The notes: a model not told the origin generated them from the sequence alone. DNA of 64,000 bases from Thermodesulfobium acidiphilum (GCF_003057965.1 NZ_CP020921.1:1003001-1067000), one strand, 5' to 3'; counted from the first letter of the stretch, positions 1 to 8,355 are shown. Made by a program: numbers and translations.

Positions 1-242
1 TGGGCGATCTCACAACCTAGACAAACTATTGTATCTTCATCCATACGGAATCGTTCCATTTCTTTGTTACTCTTTCTTAACCCACAATAAAGATCATCAC
101 ATATACAATAATTAGAAAAGTGAACAACACCCCTTATATGAGCTCTATTGCCACAGTACTTTTTTCTAACTTTTACTGCTTCTGTGAATATATCATTACT
201 GTTTTGTACTAACAATTCGATAACTTCTTCTCTGTTTATAAT
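1..242 (-). CDS. hydE: HydE-like radical SAM protein, 5' part only
   Basis: The N-terminal ~80 residues of a radical SAM protein run off the left edge. The segment FSNYC...LYCGLRKSNK, followed by RFRM, matches HydE, the [FeFe]-hydrogenase maturase that helps build the dithiomethylamine ligand of the H-cluster. The gene directly follows hydF and overlaps its stop. No ATG or GTG starts the frame: an in-frame stop lies just upstream, and an ATT (242-240) or ATA codon behind AGAGG best matches the usual HydE N-terminus. A TTG at 215-213 is the alternative. The cluster motif is odd: it reads C-I-C-D-D-L-Y-C instead of CX3CX2C. HydE is inferred from motif and operon context. Confidence 0.72.
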   Translation of the reverse strand, partial: MINREEVIELLVQNSNDIFTEAVKVRKKYCGNRAHIRGVVHFSNYCICDDLYCGLRKSNKEMERFRMDEDTIVCLGCEIA

Positions 243-1495
243 GTTTTCAACCTCTTTCTTTCATTTTTAAACGCCATCAGTGCAGCAGGAAATGGATCAA
301 GAGTTCTTTTTAAAACCCCCTGCAGAAAAGATATAGCTATACCATAATTTGTTATTGGAACTTTAGCCTCTCTTGCTATCTGTATTCGTGAAAGCATCTC
401 TCTTCTATTGAGGACACATCCTGCGCAATGAATAACTAGCTTATAACTTGAAAGGTTATCAGGGTAATCTCTCCCAGAATAAACATCTATTTGTAAATCT
501 CCTCCTACATATTGTCTAAGCCACCTCGGAATTTTCACACGACCAATATCATCTTCTATTGGATGATGGGTGCATGCTTCAGCTACCAAAATCTTATCCC
601 CAGGTTGAAGTGCATCAATATAGGCTGCTCCCTTCGCCTGCTCTATTAGATCCCCTTTGTAGCGGGAAAAGAGTATCGAAAACGTCGTAGCCTTCACATC
701 CTCTGGTGTATCAGCAACCATCTTTAAAACAACCTGAGAATCACAAATAACTATATCAGGTTTTTTGTTTAACGTTGATATGGCATGGGATAACTCCCTC
801 TCTTTTACAATTAAAGCCATTGCATCGTTATCAAGCGTATCCCTTATCGTTTGGACCTGTGGAAGTATAAGTCTTCCCTTTGGTGCCTCAAGATCAATGG
901 GTACAACCAATATGGCTAAGCCTCCAGGTGATAGCAAATCGCCTATCAAAGTAGGTGGCTGCAAGAAATCAACCGGGCAAACATCTATGATCTGTTTTTT
1001 TAGCGCACTTATATATGAATCCTTGTTTATCCTATCTACACTTGAAACAGAAATTATATGCTCATTAAAAATCGATTTAAGACTATTAACAAAATTAATG
1101 GATGGTTTCATCAAATCAATTTTATTGATTATTGCTACTATTGGAATATTCCTTTTTTTAACTTCCTCTAAAACGTGTTCTTCGTAATCAGTCCACTCGT
1201 TTGGTTCTAATAAAAGAAGAACAATATCTGCTCTATTTAAGACATTATATGTTTTCTCAATTCTCAAAGTTCCTAAAACAGATCTGTCATCAAGACCCGC
1301 AGTATCCAAAAAAATAACTGGCCCTATTGGCAAAAGTTCCATAGCTTTTTGAACAACATCCGTTGTTGTGCCCGGAACAGGAGAGGTAATAGCGAGGTCT
1401 TGCCCTATAACCATGTTTAGAAATGAAGACTTTCCAACATTTGTCCTTCCAAAAAGCGCAATATGTAAACGATTTCCACTCGGTGTCTTATTCAT
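236..1495 (-). CDS. hydF: [FeFe]-hydrogenase maturation GTPase HydF
   Basis: HydF is the GTPase scaffold that receives the 2Fe subcluster precursor and delivers it to apo-HydA. The 419-residue protein has an N-terminal Era/TrmE-like GTPase domain, with P-loop GRTNVGKS near residue 16, a PGTTTD switch I, DTAG switch II and NKID base-recognition motif. The C-terminal cluster domain has the family cysteine/histidine pattern CTHHPIEDD...HCAGC. Its ATG overlaps the stop of the upstream lyase gene by 8 nt, so translation is probably coupled. It lies between the structural hydrogenase genes and hydE, as expected for a maturation operon. Confidence 0.95.
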   Translation of the reverse strand: MNKTPSGNRLHIALFGRTNVGKSSFLNMVIGQDLAITSPVPGTTTDVVQKAMELLPIGPVIFLDTAGLDDRSVLGTLRIEKTYNVLNRADIVLLLLEPNEWTDYEEHVLEEVKKRNIPIVAIINKIDLMKPSINFVNSLKSIFNEHIISVSSVDRINKDSYISALKKQIIDVCPVDFLQPPTLIGDLLSPGGLAILVVPIDLEAPKGRLILPQVQTIRDTLDNDAMALIVKERELSHAISTLNKKPDIVICDSQVVLKMVADTPEDVKATTFSILFSRYKGDLIEQAKGAAYIDALQPGDKILVAEACTHHPIEDDIGRVKIPRWLRQYVGGDLQIDVYSGRDYPDNLSSYKLVIHCAGCVLNRREMLSRIQIAREAKVPITNYGIAISFLQGVLKRTLDPFPAALMAFKNERKRLKTL

Positions 1496-2858
1496 CCCTA
1501 TACCCTAACGATGTCAGGTTGTAAGGTGAAAGCATTCTATCAACCACTTCCTTCCCTTGCTTTTCATTCAGAAAAGCTCTAAAATCAGTTTTTCCTTTTT
1601 TGAGAAATTCCTTTATCAAATTCTCGGCTTCTTTATAGCCTATAACTGGTAGAAGAGCTGTAACAATTGTCAGACTTTTATCTATATACTCTTTACATTT
1701 TTCTTCATTAGCCTTTATTTCTAAAACGTGTTCGCAGAGATTGATATCTAAATTTGTAAGGATTTCAAGCGATTCAAGTATGGCAAATGCAAGCAATGGG
1801 ATAAACTCACATATCTGAAGCGTTGACCTACTTACAGTTTCAGTTATTAAAAAATCATTTGCCATTACCTTTAGTCCTACTTGCATAGCTGCTTCACAAA
1901 GCACAGGATTTACCTTTCCTGGCATAATAGAAGAACCAGTTTGAACGGCTGAAAGTTCTATCTCGCCTAATAAGTTTAAAAGTCTCAAGTCATTAAATAT
2001 CTTAACTATGTTTGATGCATGTGCCTTTAAGATACCCGACACCTCAACAAAAGGATCTGCATTTGCAGTTTCGGCCGGCACATTTTCACCTCTTGAAAGT
2101 CCAAGTCCCGTTATTTCTCTAAGTTTTTCGATAACAAGAAAAATGTAATTTTTCGGAGCAGTAAGACCAGTGCCAACAGCCGTACCTCCCAAATTCGTTA
2201 CTCTTAAACGCTCTTCGCATTTAAAAGTTCTCCATCTATCTCTTGAAATAGCTTCCGCAAAAGCTCCAAATTCAGCCCCCAAAGTTATTGGAACTGCTTC
2301 TTGAAGTTCTGTCCGTCCGATCTTTACTATACCCGCAAATGCCTTTTCTTTTTTTTGGAATGCACCTTGAAGTTTTGCAACAGCATTGCTTAATTCACGT
2401 AATTTAAAAATGGAAGCAACTTTAACTGCTGTGGGATAAACGTCATTTGTCGATTGATGAAGATTAACATCGTGTATTGGATGTACAACATTATAGTCAC
2501 CTTTCTTGCTCCCAAGAATTTCAATAGCCCTGTTAGCGATAACTTCGTTAATATTCATGTTTGTAGATGTTCCCGCTCCCCCCTGAAGTGCATCAAGCGG
2601 GAATTGATCATCGAATCTTCCTTCGCATATCTCGTCGCAAGCAATCTCAATAGCCTTAGCCTTGTTCTCATCCAGAAAGCCAAGTTCATGATTTGCCATA
2701 CAACAGGCCTTCTTAACCATTGAGAGTGCTCGTATTAAAGCTTTTGGAACCTTATAATTGCTAAATCTAAAATTTCTCCTTGCTCTTTCGGTATGAAGGC
2801 CCCAATAAACATTATCCGAAATATCAATTTTACCTAAAAGATCGCTTTCAATACGCAT
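1488..2858 (-). CDS. aspA: aspartate ammonia-lyase / class II fumarase family
   Basis: This is a member of the aspartase/fumarase superfamily. The C-terminal signature GSSIMPGKVNP is present around residue 315, along with the substrate-loop motifs TSTNMNINEV and HPIHDVNLHQSTND. The N-terminus (RIESDLLGKIDI..VYWGLHTERA) favours aspartase, which makes fumarate and ammonia from aspartate. The start used here is the ATG at 2858, because GAAAGGA lies 6 nt before it; an in-frame TTG at 2873 would place that ribosome site inside the gene. Lyases of this family are known to sit among hydE/hydG/hydF in other anaerobes, so its place inside a hydrogenase operon is meaningful, but its link to maturation is not established. 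Confidence 0.85.
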   Translation of the reverse strand: MRIESDLLGKIDISDNVYWGLHTERARRNFRFSNYKVPKALIRALSMVKKACCMANHELGFLDENKAKAIEIACDEICEGRFDDQFPLDALQGGAGTSTNMNINEVIANRAIEILGSKKGDYNVVHPIHDVNLHQSTNDVYPTAVKVASIFKLRELSNAVAKLQGAFQKKEKAFAGIVKIGRTELQEAVPITLGAEFGAFAEAISRDRWRTFKCEERLRVTNLGGTAVGTGLTAPKNYIFLVIEKLREITGLGLSRGENVPAETANADPFVEVSGILKAHASNIVKIFNDLRLLNLLGEIELSAVQTGSSIMPGKVNPVLCEAAMQVGLKVMANDFLITETVSRSTLQICEFIPLLAFAILESLEILTNLDINLCEHVLEIKANEEKCKEYIDKSLTIVTALLPVIGYKEAENLIKEFLKKGKTDFRAFLNEKQGKEVVDRMLSPYNLTSLGYRDE

Positions 2859-2881
2859 ATAATTTCCTTTCAAAAAATGAA

Positions 2882-2920
2882 GGGCTTAATAAGCCCAAAC
2901 AGCATGGGCTTAATAAGCCC
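2882..2920 (-). repeat. two tandem copies of a 15-nt hairpin palindrome
   Basis: GGGCTTAATAAGCCC occurs twice, at 2882-2896 and 2906-2920, spaced by 9 nt. Each copy is a near-perfect palindrome (GGGCTTA/TAAGCCC around one central base). The pair fills the gap between the cytochrome b stop and the lyase start. It could slow or partly terminate transcription, or protect mRNA ends, so that hydrogenase and maturation genes are made in different amounts. The function is inferred from position only. Confidence 0.6.
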
Positions 2921-2939
2921 AAAAACCTCAGTTCAAATT

Positions 2940-3611
2940 TTACGTTGTTTTCTCTACTTTTTCTAATTCTTTTTCAACCCACTTTGGATTATGGTGCTTT
3001 AAAACTTTTAAAGGCATATCTCCTTCACCCCATTTCCACATAGCTTTAAAATCTTCAAAGTTGATTATCGAAAGCGGGAGATGAATAAATATAACCAACA
3101 AGGTTACAACGACCCCTAGCCATACATGCCACGTAAAAAGTAAGCTCGTAAAATCCCTTGGCATAGCTTCCCTATAGAGATAGAGTAACCACCCAGATAA
3201 ACCTTCAAATACAATTGAGAACACAAACAGGATATATGCAAGCTTTTGACCTGCGTTGTACTTTCCAACAGGAGCAGTTTCCTCAGGTCCAAATGGAATA
3301 CCAAACTTCCTTGGATAACCACCAAGATTTTTGAACCATCTAAAGTCATCCATATCCCATCTGAAAAGCTCATCTAGCATAAGATAAAACCTATCTGGGT
3401 TTATGAAAACAAATGCAAGGAAATTGAATGTAAAAATTACAGCAGCAATAACATGAATATCCATAAGGAAGCCACCCGCCGCCGTTGTTTTATCTACCAG
3501 ATGGAAATAAACAAGGCTACCCGTTATTATAAGGATAAACCATGTAACAGCATTGGTATTGTGAAATACCTTTTCTGAAATTGGAAAACGAAGTGCTCTT
3601 TCATCATCCAA
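2940..3611 (-). CDS. hydrogenase cytochrome b subunit (cyt b561/FdhI-like)
   Basis: This 223-residue integral membrane protein has about four membrane helices. Histidines suitable for b-heme ligation lie in or near them (FHNT near residue 16, DIHV near 52, TWHVW near 160, IHLP near 177), as in the cytochrome b subunits of membrane-bound hydrogenases and formate dehydrogenases. It starts with TTG (3611) behind AGGAGGG and overlaps the end of the Tat-signal small subunit by 8 nt. It most likely anchors the exported [FeFe]-hydrogenase and passes electrons to the quinone pool. Confidence 0.82.
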   Translation of the reverse strand: MDDERALRFPISEKVFHNTNAVTWFILIITGSLVYFHLVDKTTAAGGFLMDIHVIAAVIFTFNFLAFVFINPDRFYLMLDELFRWDMDDFRWFKNLGGYPRKFGIPFGPEETAPVGKYNAGQKLAYILFVFSIVFEGLSGWLLYLYREAMPRDFTSLLFTWHVWLGVVVTLLVIFIHLPLSIINFEDFKAMWKWGEGDMPLKVLKHHNPKWVEKELEKVEKTT

Positions 3612-3963
3612 CGTTATGCCCTCCTCTTAGAATAAGATTTGTCCTGCTATAGTAATCTGTATGAAGAAGTTCTTCTGCAATCTTGCTTAATGGATGTTCC
3701 GCAAACTCACTATAAAACATCTTTACAGCAGGATTTTGATCTGATACAGCAAGACCTTTTTCCTGTAGTCTTGCATCATCTTTATACAATCCAGCCTGTC
3801 TCATTTTCATATAATTATTTCTATTTTCGAATACGTCAGTTATTTTATAACCCGCTATAGCTATAGCAGCAATTATTATTCCAGTTACTTTTAAAAACCC
3901 TCTTCTACTTATAATAGCAGCAACTGGTTTTTCCCGGTAATCATAAGGAATTTTTTCACTCAT
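3604..3963 (-). CDS. hydB: periplasmic [FeFe]-hydrogenase small subunit, Tat signal
   Basis: This 119-residue protein has a twin-arginine signal (SRRGFLKV near residue 19, followed by a hydrophobic stretch). The mature part matches the iron-hydrogenase small-subunit domain: NPAVKMFYSEF..HPLSKIAEELLHT.YYSR. In Desulfovibrio-type enzymes this polypeptide wraps around the catalytic subunit and carries it through the Tat pore. The catalytic subunit next door has no signal of its own, which fits this hitchhiker export. The ATG at 3963 has AGGAGG upstream. The same domain occurs fused at the C-terminus of the second hydrogenase at 5597-7369. Confidence 0.9.
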   Translation of the reverse strand: MSEKIPYDYREKPVAAIISRRGFLKVTGIIIAAIAIAGYKITDVFENRNNYMKMRQAGLYKDDARLQEKGLAVSDQNPAVKMFYSEFAEHPLSKIAEELLHTDYYSRTNLILRGGHNVG

Positions 3964-3989
3964 ACTTTCCTCCTATCAAACATTTTTTC

Positions 3990-5339
3990 TTAAACCTTAA
4001 GGCGTAGGGGTAATAATGGGTCAATCCACGATGTTCCCATTGGTTGAACAGGTTGCCCACCGCCATTAATACATCCACCAGGACAATTCATCACCTCTAT
4101 AATATCGTACGGCGACTGTCCACTAAGAACATCCTTAACAACTTTATCAAGATGGTTTTTTATACCGTTTACAGTTGCTGTTCTCACTGTAATAGTTTTT
4201 CCATCCTTAAGCGGAAGAGTAATAGTAGCTTCTTTAACTCCATACTTTGTATAACCTCTAACTGCATATATGTCCCAACTTGGAGGATTTTTCCCTGAAA
4301 CCACCTGGTATGCATATCTCAACGCCGCTTCCATAACACCGCCGCTATTTCCAAATATCGTTGCACCACCCGTATACATTTCTGTTATCTTCTCCTCCGC
4401 CTCTTCAGGCATCTCAAGCGGGTTTATACCTTTTCTTCTAAATACTTCAGCAAGATCTCTTGTTGTAAGAACAGCATCTATATCAGGAAACTTCGGCGTA
4501 TTATCAGGTATAATCTTTTTCTCCCTTAAAAACTTCCATGCAGCATGAAATTCAGGCCTGCTTGCTTCAAAAATTTTTGCAGTACAAGGCATTATACCTA
4601 CCGTATAAACCTTCACCGGATCAACTTTCCAGATGTTTAATGCTGCCCATGTCTTTGCCGAAGGACCAGCCATAAGCATAGGAGATCTTGCACCCGATAT
4701 ATGTGGTAAAAGGGCAGCATAGTTAATCTCTGCATATCTTACCCATGCAGGACAGCAGGATGTAAAGTGTGGAAAGGGATGTTTTCCAAATTCTTCCAAT
4801 TCTTTACTTCTTTCACCCAACACCCAATAACGGATTTTCCCTACTATTTCACCACCTTCTTCCAAAATCGTCTGGTCAGCCGCAAGATTATTTTCGTAAA
4901 CCTTAAAACCTGCCTTCTTCATTGCACTATGAAGTTTTTTAACTGTGAGTGTTCCTGGAGGTGCACCAAATTCTTCAGCAATAGCAACTCTTACAGCCGG
5001 TGCAGGTATTCCCACAACTACCACTTTAGGATCATTTAACTTTCCCATTACTTCATCAACAAAACTCATTTGTTCAATAGCTCCGAATGGACAATTGATA
5101 AGACACTGACCACATGCAATGCACTTATCCAAGTCGATCTTGTGTGCAACCCCAATTTCACCCATCATAGCATCAGCTGGACAATTCTCTCTACATGTGT
5201 CACATCCAACACATTTATCCTGGTTCACACGTATAATTCCTCTTAATTCCCCTGGGTTATATGTACCCTGAGGCTCTGATCCGCTCACTCTGGCATCAGG
5301 TGGCGGTAGAAAAGTTCCCACTTTCATTACATTTCCCAT
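3990..5339 (-). CDS. hydA: periplasmic [FeFe]-hydrogenase catalytic subunit
   Basis: This 449-residue protein has two [4Fe-4S] ferredoxin motifs (CVGCDTCRENCP and CIACGQCLINCP, residues ~43-85) followed by the H-cluster domain. All three H-cluster signatures are canonical: TSCCPAW, MPCTAKIFE and EVMNCPGGCINGGGQP. The size and the separate small subunit match the dimeric periplasmic Desulfovibrio type, which oxidises or makes H2. The start is ATG 5339 behind AAGGGG. It is the first gene of hydA-hydB-cytochrome b-lyase-hydF-hydE. Confidence 0.95.
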   Translation of the reverse strand: MGNVMKVGTFLPPPDARVSGSEPQGTYNPGELRGIIRVNQDKCVGCDTCRENCPADAMMGEIGVAHKIDLDKCIACGQCLINCPFGAIEQMSFVDEVMGKLNDPKVVVVGIPAPAVRVAIAEEFGAPPGTLTVKKLHSAMKKAGFKVYENNLAADQTILEEGGEIVGKIRYWVLGERSKELEEFGKHPFPHFTSCCPAWVRYAEINYAALLPHISGARSPMLMAGPSAKTWAALNIWKVDPVKVYTVGIMPCTAKIFEASRPEFHAAWKFLREKKIIPDNTPKFPDIDAVLTTRDLAEVFRRKGINPLEMPEEAEEKITEMYTGGATIFGNSGGVMEAALRYAYQVVSGKNPPSWDIYAVRGYTKYGVKEATITLPLKDGKTITVRTATVNGIKNHLDKVVKDVLSGQSPYDIIEVMNCPGGCINGGGQPVQPMGTSWIDPLLPLRLKV

Positions 5340-5596
5340 ATAATTACACCCCTTATTAAAGTCTTCAAGAATTCATAACTATACTCAATCTAAATCTCTT
5401 AGCTATCCTTCTTTATGAATATTCGGGTAAACACCATTTAAAACACCTATATAGATAGTTAAACATCCTTTCTAGCAATGAATAACCACCTTTCCTAAAT
5501 AGAACCTCCACTGGTTCAATCCTCATTTAATTATTTATAATTTTTAAACCCCACGCTTATTAGAAATCTTTAGCCTACTTTCTCTAACCTCTTGTT

Positions 5597-7369
5597 CTAG
5601 TTATTTTTGCCTCTCGGAATGTAATGAGTATGGAGCAATTGATGAGACTTATGCCCAAGAGGTTCTCCCAGGAATTCTTTATAAATCGCTTGAATTTCAG
5701 GATTTTCATGGCTCTTTCTAATAGGTAATTTTTTATCTCTTTCATAAATCCCATTTATACGAAGTTCTCTCTCTTCAACAGTCGTTGGAATTGGTTGACC
5801 TCCTCCACCAATACATCCACCTGGACATGCCATTATTTCTATAAAGTGATAGTCTTTAAGTTCCCCAGCCCTTACTTTATCCATAAGCTGCCTTGCTAAA
5901 CCAAGAGAATGAGCAACGAGAACTTTTACTGTAATTCCATTCATATTTACAGAAGCTTCTTTAATTCCTTTCATTCCTCTTATATCTTCAAAATCAAGTT
6001 TTGGAAGAGTTTTACCCGTAACAACTTCATAAGCTGTTCTTAATGCTGCTTCCATAACTCCACCTGTCGCTCCAAAAATCTGGGCAGCACCCGTTCCTTC
6101 ACCCATAATAGGATCATATTTCTCATCTGGAAGATTTGCAAAATCTATCCCTGCTTCACGAATCATTCTTATAAGCTCTCTTGAGGTAAGAACAACGTCT
6201 ACGTCTCTTGAGATCCCGGGGTTATTCCAATATTTCGCTGCAGAATTCATTTCCGGACGGGCTGCTTCGTATTTCTTTGCTGTACATGGCATAACAGAAA
6301 CAACAAAAATATTTTCTGGATTTATTTTCTTTTTTTCAGCATAAAAGGTTTTTGCAATTGGCCCAAACATCTGCTGGGGAGACTTACAAGAAGAGATGTG
6401 AGGAAGTAGATCAGGATAAAACTCTTCTGCAAATTTTATCCATCCAGGTGAGCAGGATGTGGTTTGTGGCAGAACTCCATTATTTTTTATTCTATGAATA
6501 AGTTCATACCCTTCTTCCATAATTGTTAGGTCTGCAGCCCAGTTTGTATCAAAAACTGCATCAAACCCAAGCCGCCTAAGTGCTGCTACCATTTTTCCAG
6601 TAATGTCTGTTCCAACAGGCAGCCCAAAAGCCTCTCCTATTGTTACATGAGTAGAAGGTGCTGTCTGAGCAACTACATGTTTACTTGGATCGGCAATTGC
6701 TTCCCACACTTTCCATGTGTCATCTCTTTCAACTATGGCACCAGTAGGACACACTAGGGCACATTGACCACAGTTAACGCACTGAGTTTCAATAAGTGGT
6801 ATGCCACCTTTTGGCCTTACAACAGCATCAAAACCATTTCCATAAAGCTCCAGAGCATCAACTGTTTGTAAAACCTTACAAGCAGTTATACATCTTTGAC
6901 AGAGTATACATTTATTTGGATTTCTTATTATTGACGGAGATGAATCGTCAATAGGCAATGATTTCATTTCACCCTGAGGTCTTATCGCCCTTACATTAAG
7001 TTCAGCACACAGACTTTGCAGTTCACAAATTCCATTTTTAGGACATGTTGTACAGTCGAGATGATGGTCGCTTAACAACATTTCAAGGTTAAGTTTTCTT
7101 GCTGCAAGTACTTTGGGAGTATTTGTTTTTATAACCATTCCATTTTCTGCAGGAGTATTGCAGGAAGACACAAAATCTGGTTTCCCGTCTACTTCTACAA
7201 CACACACACGACAAGAACCTATATCATGTTTAATACCTTTAAGACCTACATCTTTGAGATAACAAAGTGTTGGAATTTTAACATTTGCTTTCTTAGCAGC
7301 CTCTAAAATTGTAGTCCCTTCCGGAACTGTTACCTCTCGCCCATCAATTATTACCCTTATATCTGACAT
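5597..7369 (-). CDS. cytosolic modular [FeFe]-hydrogenase (M3-like) with fused small-subunit domain
   Basis: The 590 residues contain, in order: an N-terminal [2Fe-2S] ferredoxin domain (CYLKDVG...GSCRVC...SSC), a His/Cys [4Fe-4S] site (HHLDCTTCPKNGIC), two [4Fe-4S] motifs (CILCQRCITAC and CVNCGQCALVCP), the H-cluster domain (MPCTAKKYE and EIMACPGGCIGGGGQP), and a C-terminal small-subunit-like region (NPEIQAIYKEFLG...LLHTHY). There is no Tat signal, so it should be cytosolic. The first H-cluster motif reads TSCSPGW instead of TSCCPGW. It follows the MvhD/NuoF fusion gene by 18 nt. That pairing suggests exchange of electrons with a partner such as NAD, ferredoxin or a heterodisulfide-reductase-like complex. 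Confidence 0.92.
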   Translation of the reverse strand: MSDIRVIIDGREVTVPEGTTILEAAKKANVKIPTLCYLKDVGLKGIKHDIGSCRVCVVEVDGKPDFVSSCNTPAENGMVIKTNTPKVLAARKLNLEMLLSDHHLDCTTCPKNGICELQSLCAELNVRAIRPQGEMKSLPIDDSSPSIIRNPNKCILCQRCITACKVLQTVDALELYGNGFDAVVRPKGGIPLIETQCVNCGQCALVCPTGAIVERDDTWKVWEAIADPSKHVVAQTAPSTHVTIGEAFGLPVGTDITGKMVAALRRLGFDAVFDTNWAADLTIMEEGYELIHRIKNNGVLPQTTSCSPGWIKFAEEFYPDLLPHISSCKSPQQMFGPIAKTFYAEKKKINPENIFVVSVMPCTAKKYEAARPEMNSAAKYWNNPGISRDVDVVLTSRELIRMIREAGIDFANLPDEKYDPIMGEGTGAAQIFGATGGVMEAALRTAYEVVTGKTLPKLDFEDIRGMKGIKEASVNMNGITVKVLVAHSLGLARQLMDKVRAGELKDYHFIEIMACPGGCIGGGGQPIPTTVEERELRINGIYERDKKLPIRKSHENPEIQAIYKEFLGEPLGHKSHQLLHTHYIPRGKNN

Positions 7370-7387
7370 CTTTTAACCTCCATAAAA

Positions 7388-8215
7388 TTATCTGAGCATT
7401 ACTACTTGCTGCCAACCCATATTGGCTGGAATACTACAGGCACAGCTTCCTTTTATGCGTGATTCTATATCGTCGTTACAAAATTCAAGAGTATATCTAA
7501 CTAACTTTCCAGCCATTTTCCCCAAATCACATCTGCTTGAAGTCTCAATATCTGTGGCTAAATTTTTAAGGAATGATATCTCTGAATCTGAAATTGAACC
7601 ATCAAAAACTTTTTGGACTATTTCTTGCATTCTTTTTGTACCAATCCTGCAAGGAGTACATTCGCCACATGAATTTTTCTGAGTATAATCAAGGAAAAAC
7701 TGAACCATATCGACCATACATCGATCTTTTTCCCAAAAAAGCTTTCCTGCTGAACCAACTGCAGCAATCATTTTTGTCAGATCTCGCCAATCGAAATTTG
7801 AAGGCGCTTTTAAGGAAAGAGGACCAAGCTGTTTGATGTGTTCAACAAAATCCTTTGCAACGCGAGAAAATTTTAGCCCCTCGGCACCCGAAATCCATTC
7901 AAGCCTTATTCTTTCTTTTGGAATTCCTATAACCTCTAGGAATCTTGTTAGTAGATTAAATCTTCTGTGAGCATAATAATTTCCTGTACGATAGTGACAA
8001 TCCCCCGGATGGCACCCTGAAACTAGAACCCCATCAGCACCGGATAAAAAAGCTTCTACAACGAATTCAGGTTCAACTCTTCCGGAGCACGGTACTCGAA
8101 TAGCATACACATTGGGAGGATAGTCATATCTTAACGAACCTGCCAGATCGCATCCCGCATAGCTACACCAATTACATAAAAAAGCAATGATTTTAGGCTC
8201 AAAGCTTTCCTCCAT
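7388..8215 (-). CDS. MvhD-like electron adaptor fused to NuoF-type C-terminal cluster domain
   Basis: Residues 1-~135 match MvhD/FlpD, the subunit that hands electrons from a hydrogenase to heterodisulfide reductase. It shows CNWCSYAGCD (Cys14, 17, 22), VPCSGR (Cys43) and GCHPGDCHY (Cys68, 73). Residues ~155-250 match the C-terminal [4Fe-4S] domain of NuoF/HydB, with CGECTPC (Cys183, 186, 189) and SRCDLG (Cys229). The flavin- and NAD-binding domains of NuoF are absent, so it is an electron wire rather than a diaphorase. ATG 8215 has GAGGAGG upstream. It is the first gene of a two-gene unit with the modular hydrogenase. Confidence 0.85.
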   Translation of the reverse strand: MEESFEPKIIAFLCNWCSYAGCDLAGSLRYDYPPNVYAIRVPCSGRVEPEFVVEAFLSGADGVLVSGCHPGDCHYRTGNYYAHRRFNLLTRFLEVIGIPKERIRLEWISGAEGLKFSRVAKDFVEHIKQLGPLSLKAPSNFDWRDLTKMIAAVGSAGKLFWEKDRCMVDMVQFFLDYTQKNSCGECTPCRIGTKRMQEIVQKVFDGSISDSEISFLKNLATDIETSSRCDLGKMAGKLVRYTLEFCNDDIESRIKGSCACSIPANMGWQQVVMLR

Positions 8216-8237
8216 AGCAAAACCTCCTCAGTATTTT

Positions 8238-8324
8238 GTGTTTGGCTTTCTTAGCTTGACGCCAGCCTTCTGTGGCTCAATACTTTTGTGTGTTTGGCTT
8301 TCTTAGCTTGACGCCAGCCTTCTG
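8238..8324. repeat. 35-bp direct repeat, two copies, 17-nt spacer
   Basis: The identical 35-nt unit (beginning gtgtttggctttcttagc, ending ccagccttctg) occupies 8238-8272 and 8290-8324. Parts of the flanks are also similar (TTTTGTG before each copy). Each unit has small self-complementary pieces (GGCT..AGCC). The spacer is far too short for a CRISPR array and there are only two units. Confidence 0.8.
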
Positions 8325-8355
8325 ACGGGCAGTTTTGCGTGAGGTTTTTTAAATA

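Noticed and set aside
2856..2873. TTG 2873 as lyase start
   Set aside because: The codons after it form the ribosome site (GAAAGGA) of ATG 2858, where the family N-terminus begins.
5413..5526. 37-codon frame (minus) between the two hydrogenase units
   Set aside because: No ribosome-binding site, no recognisable similarity, and its length is expected by chance in a 257-nt gap.
8238..8324. Two 35-nt repeats next to cas6 remnants as a CRISPR array
   Set aside because: Only two units with a 17-nt spacer, which is too short, and the unit sits inside a hydrogenase leader rather than beside the cas remnant.
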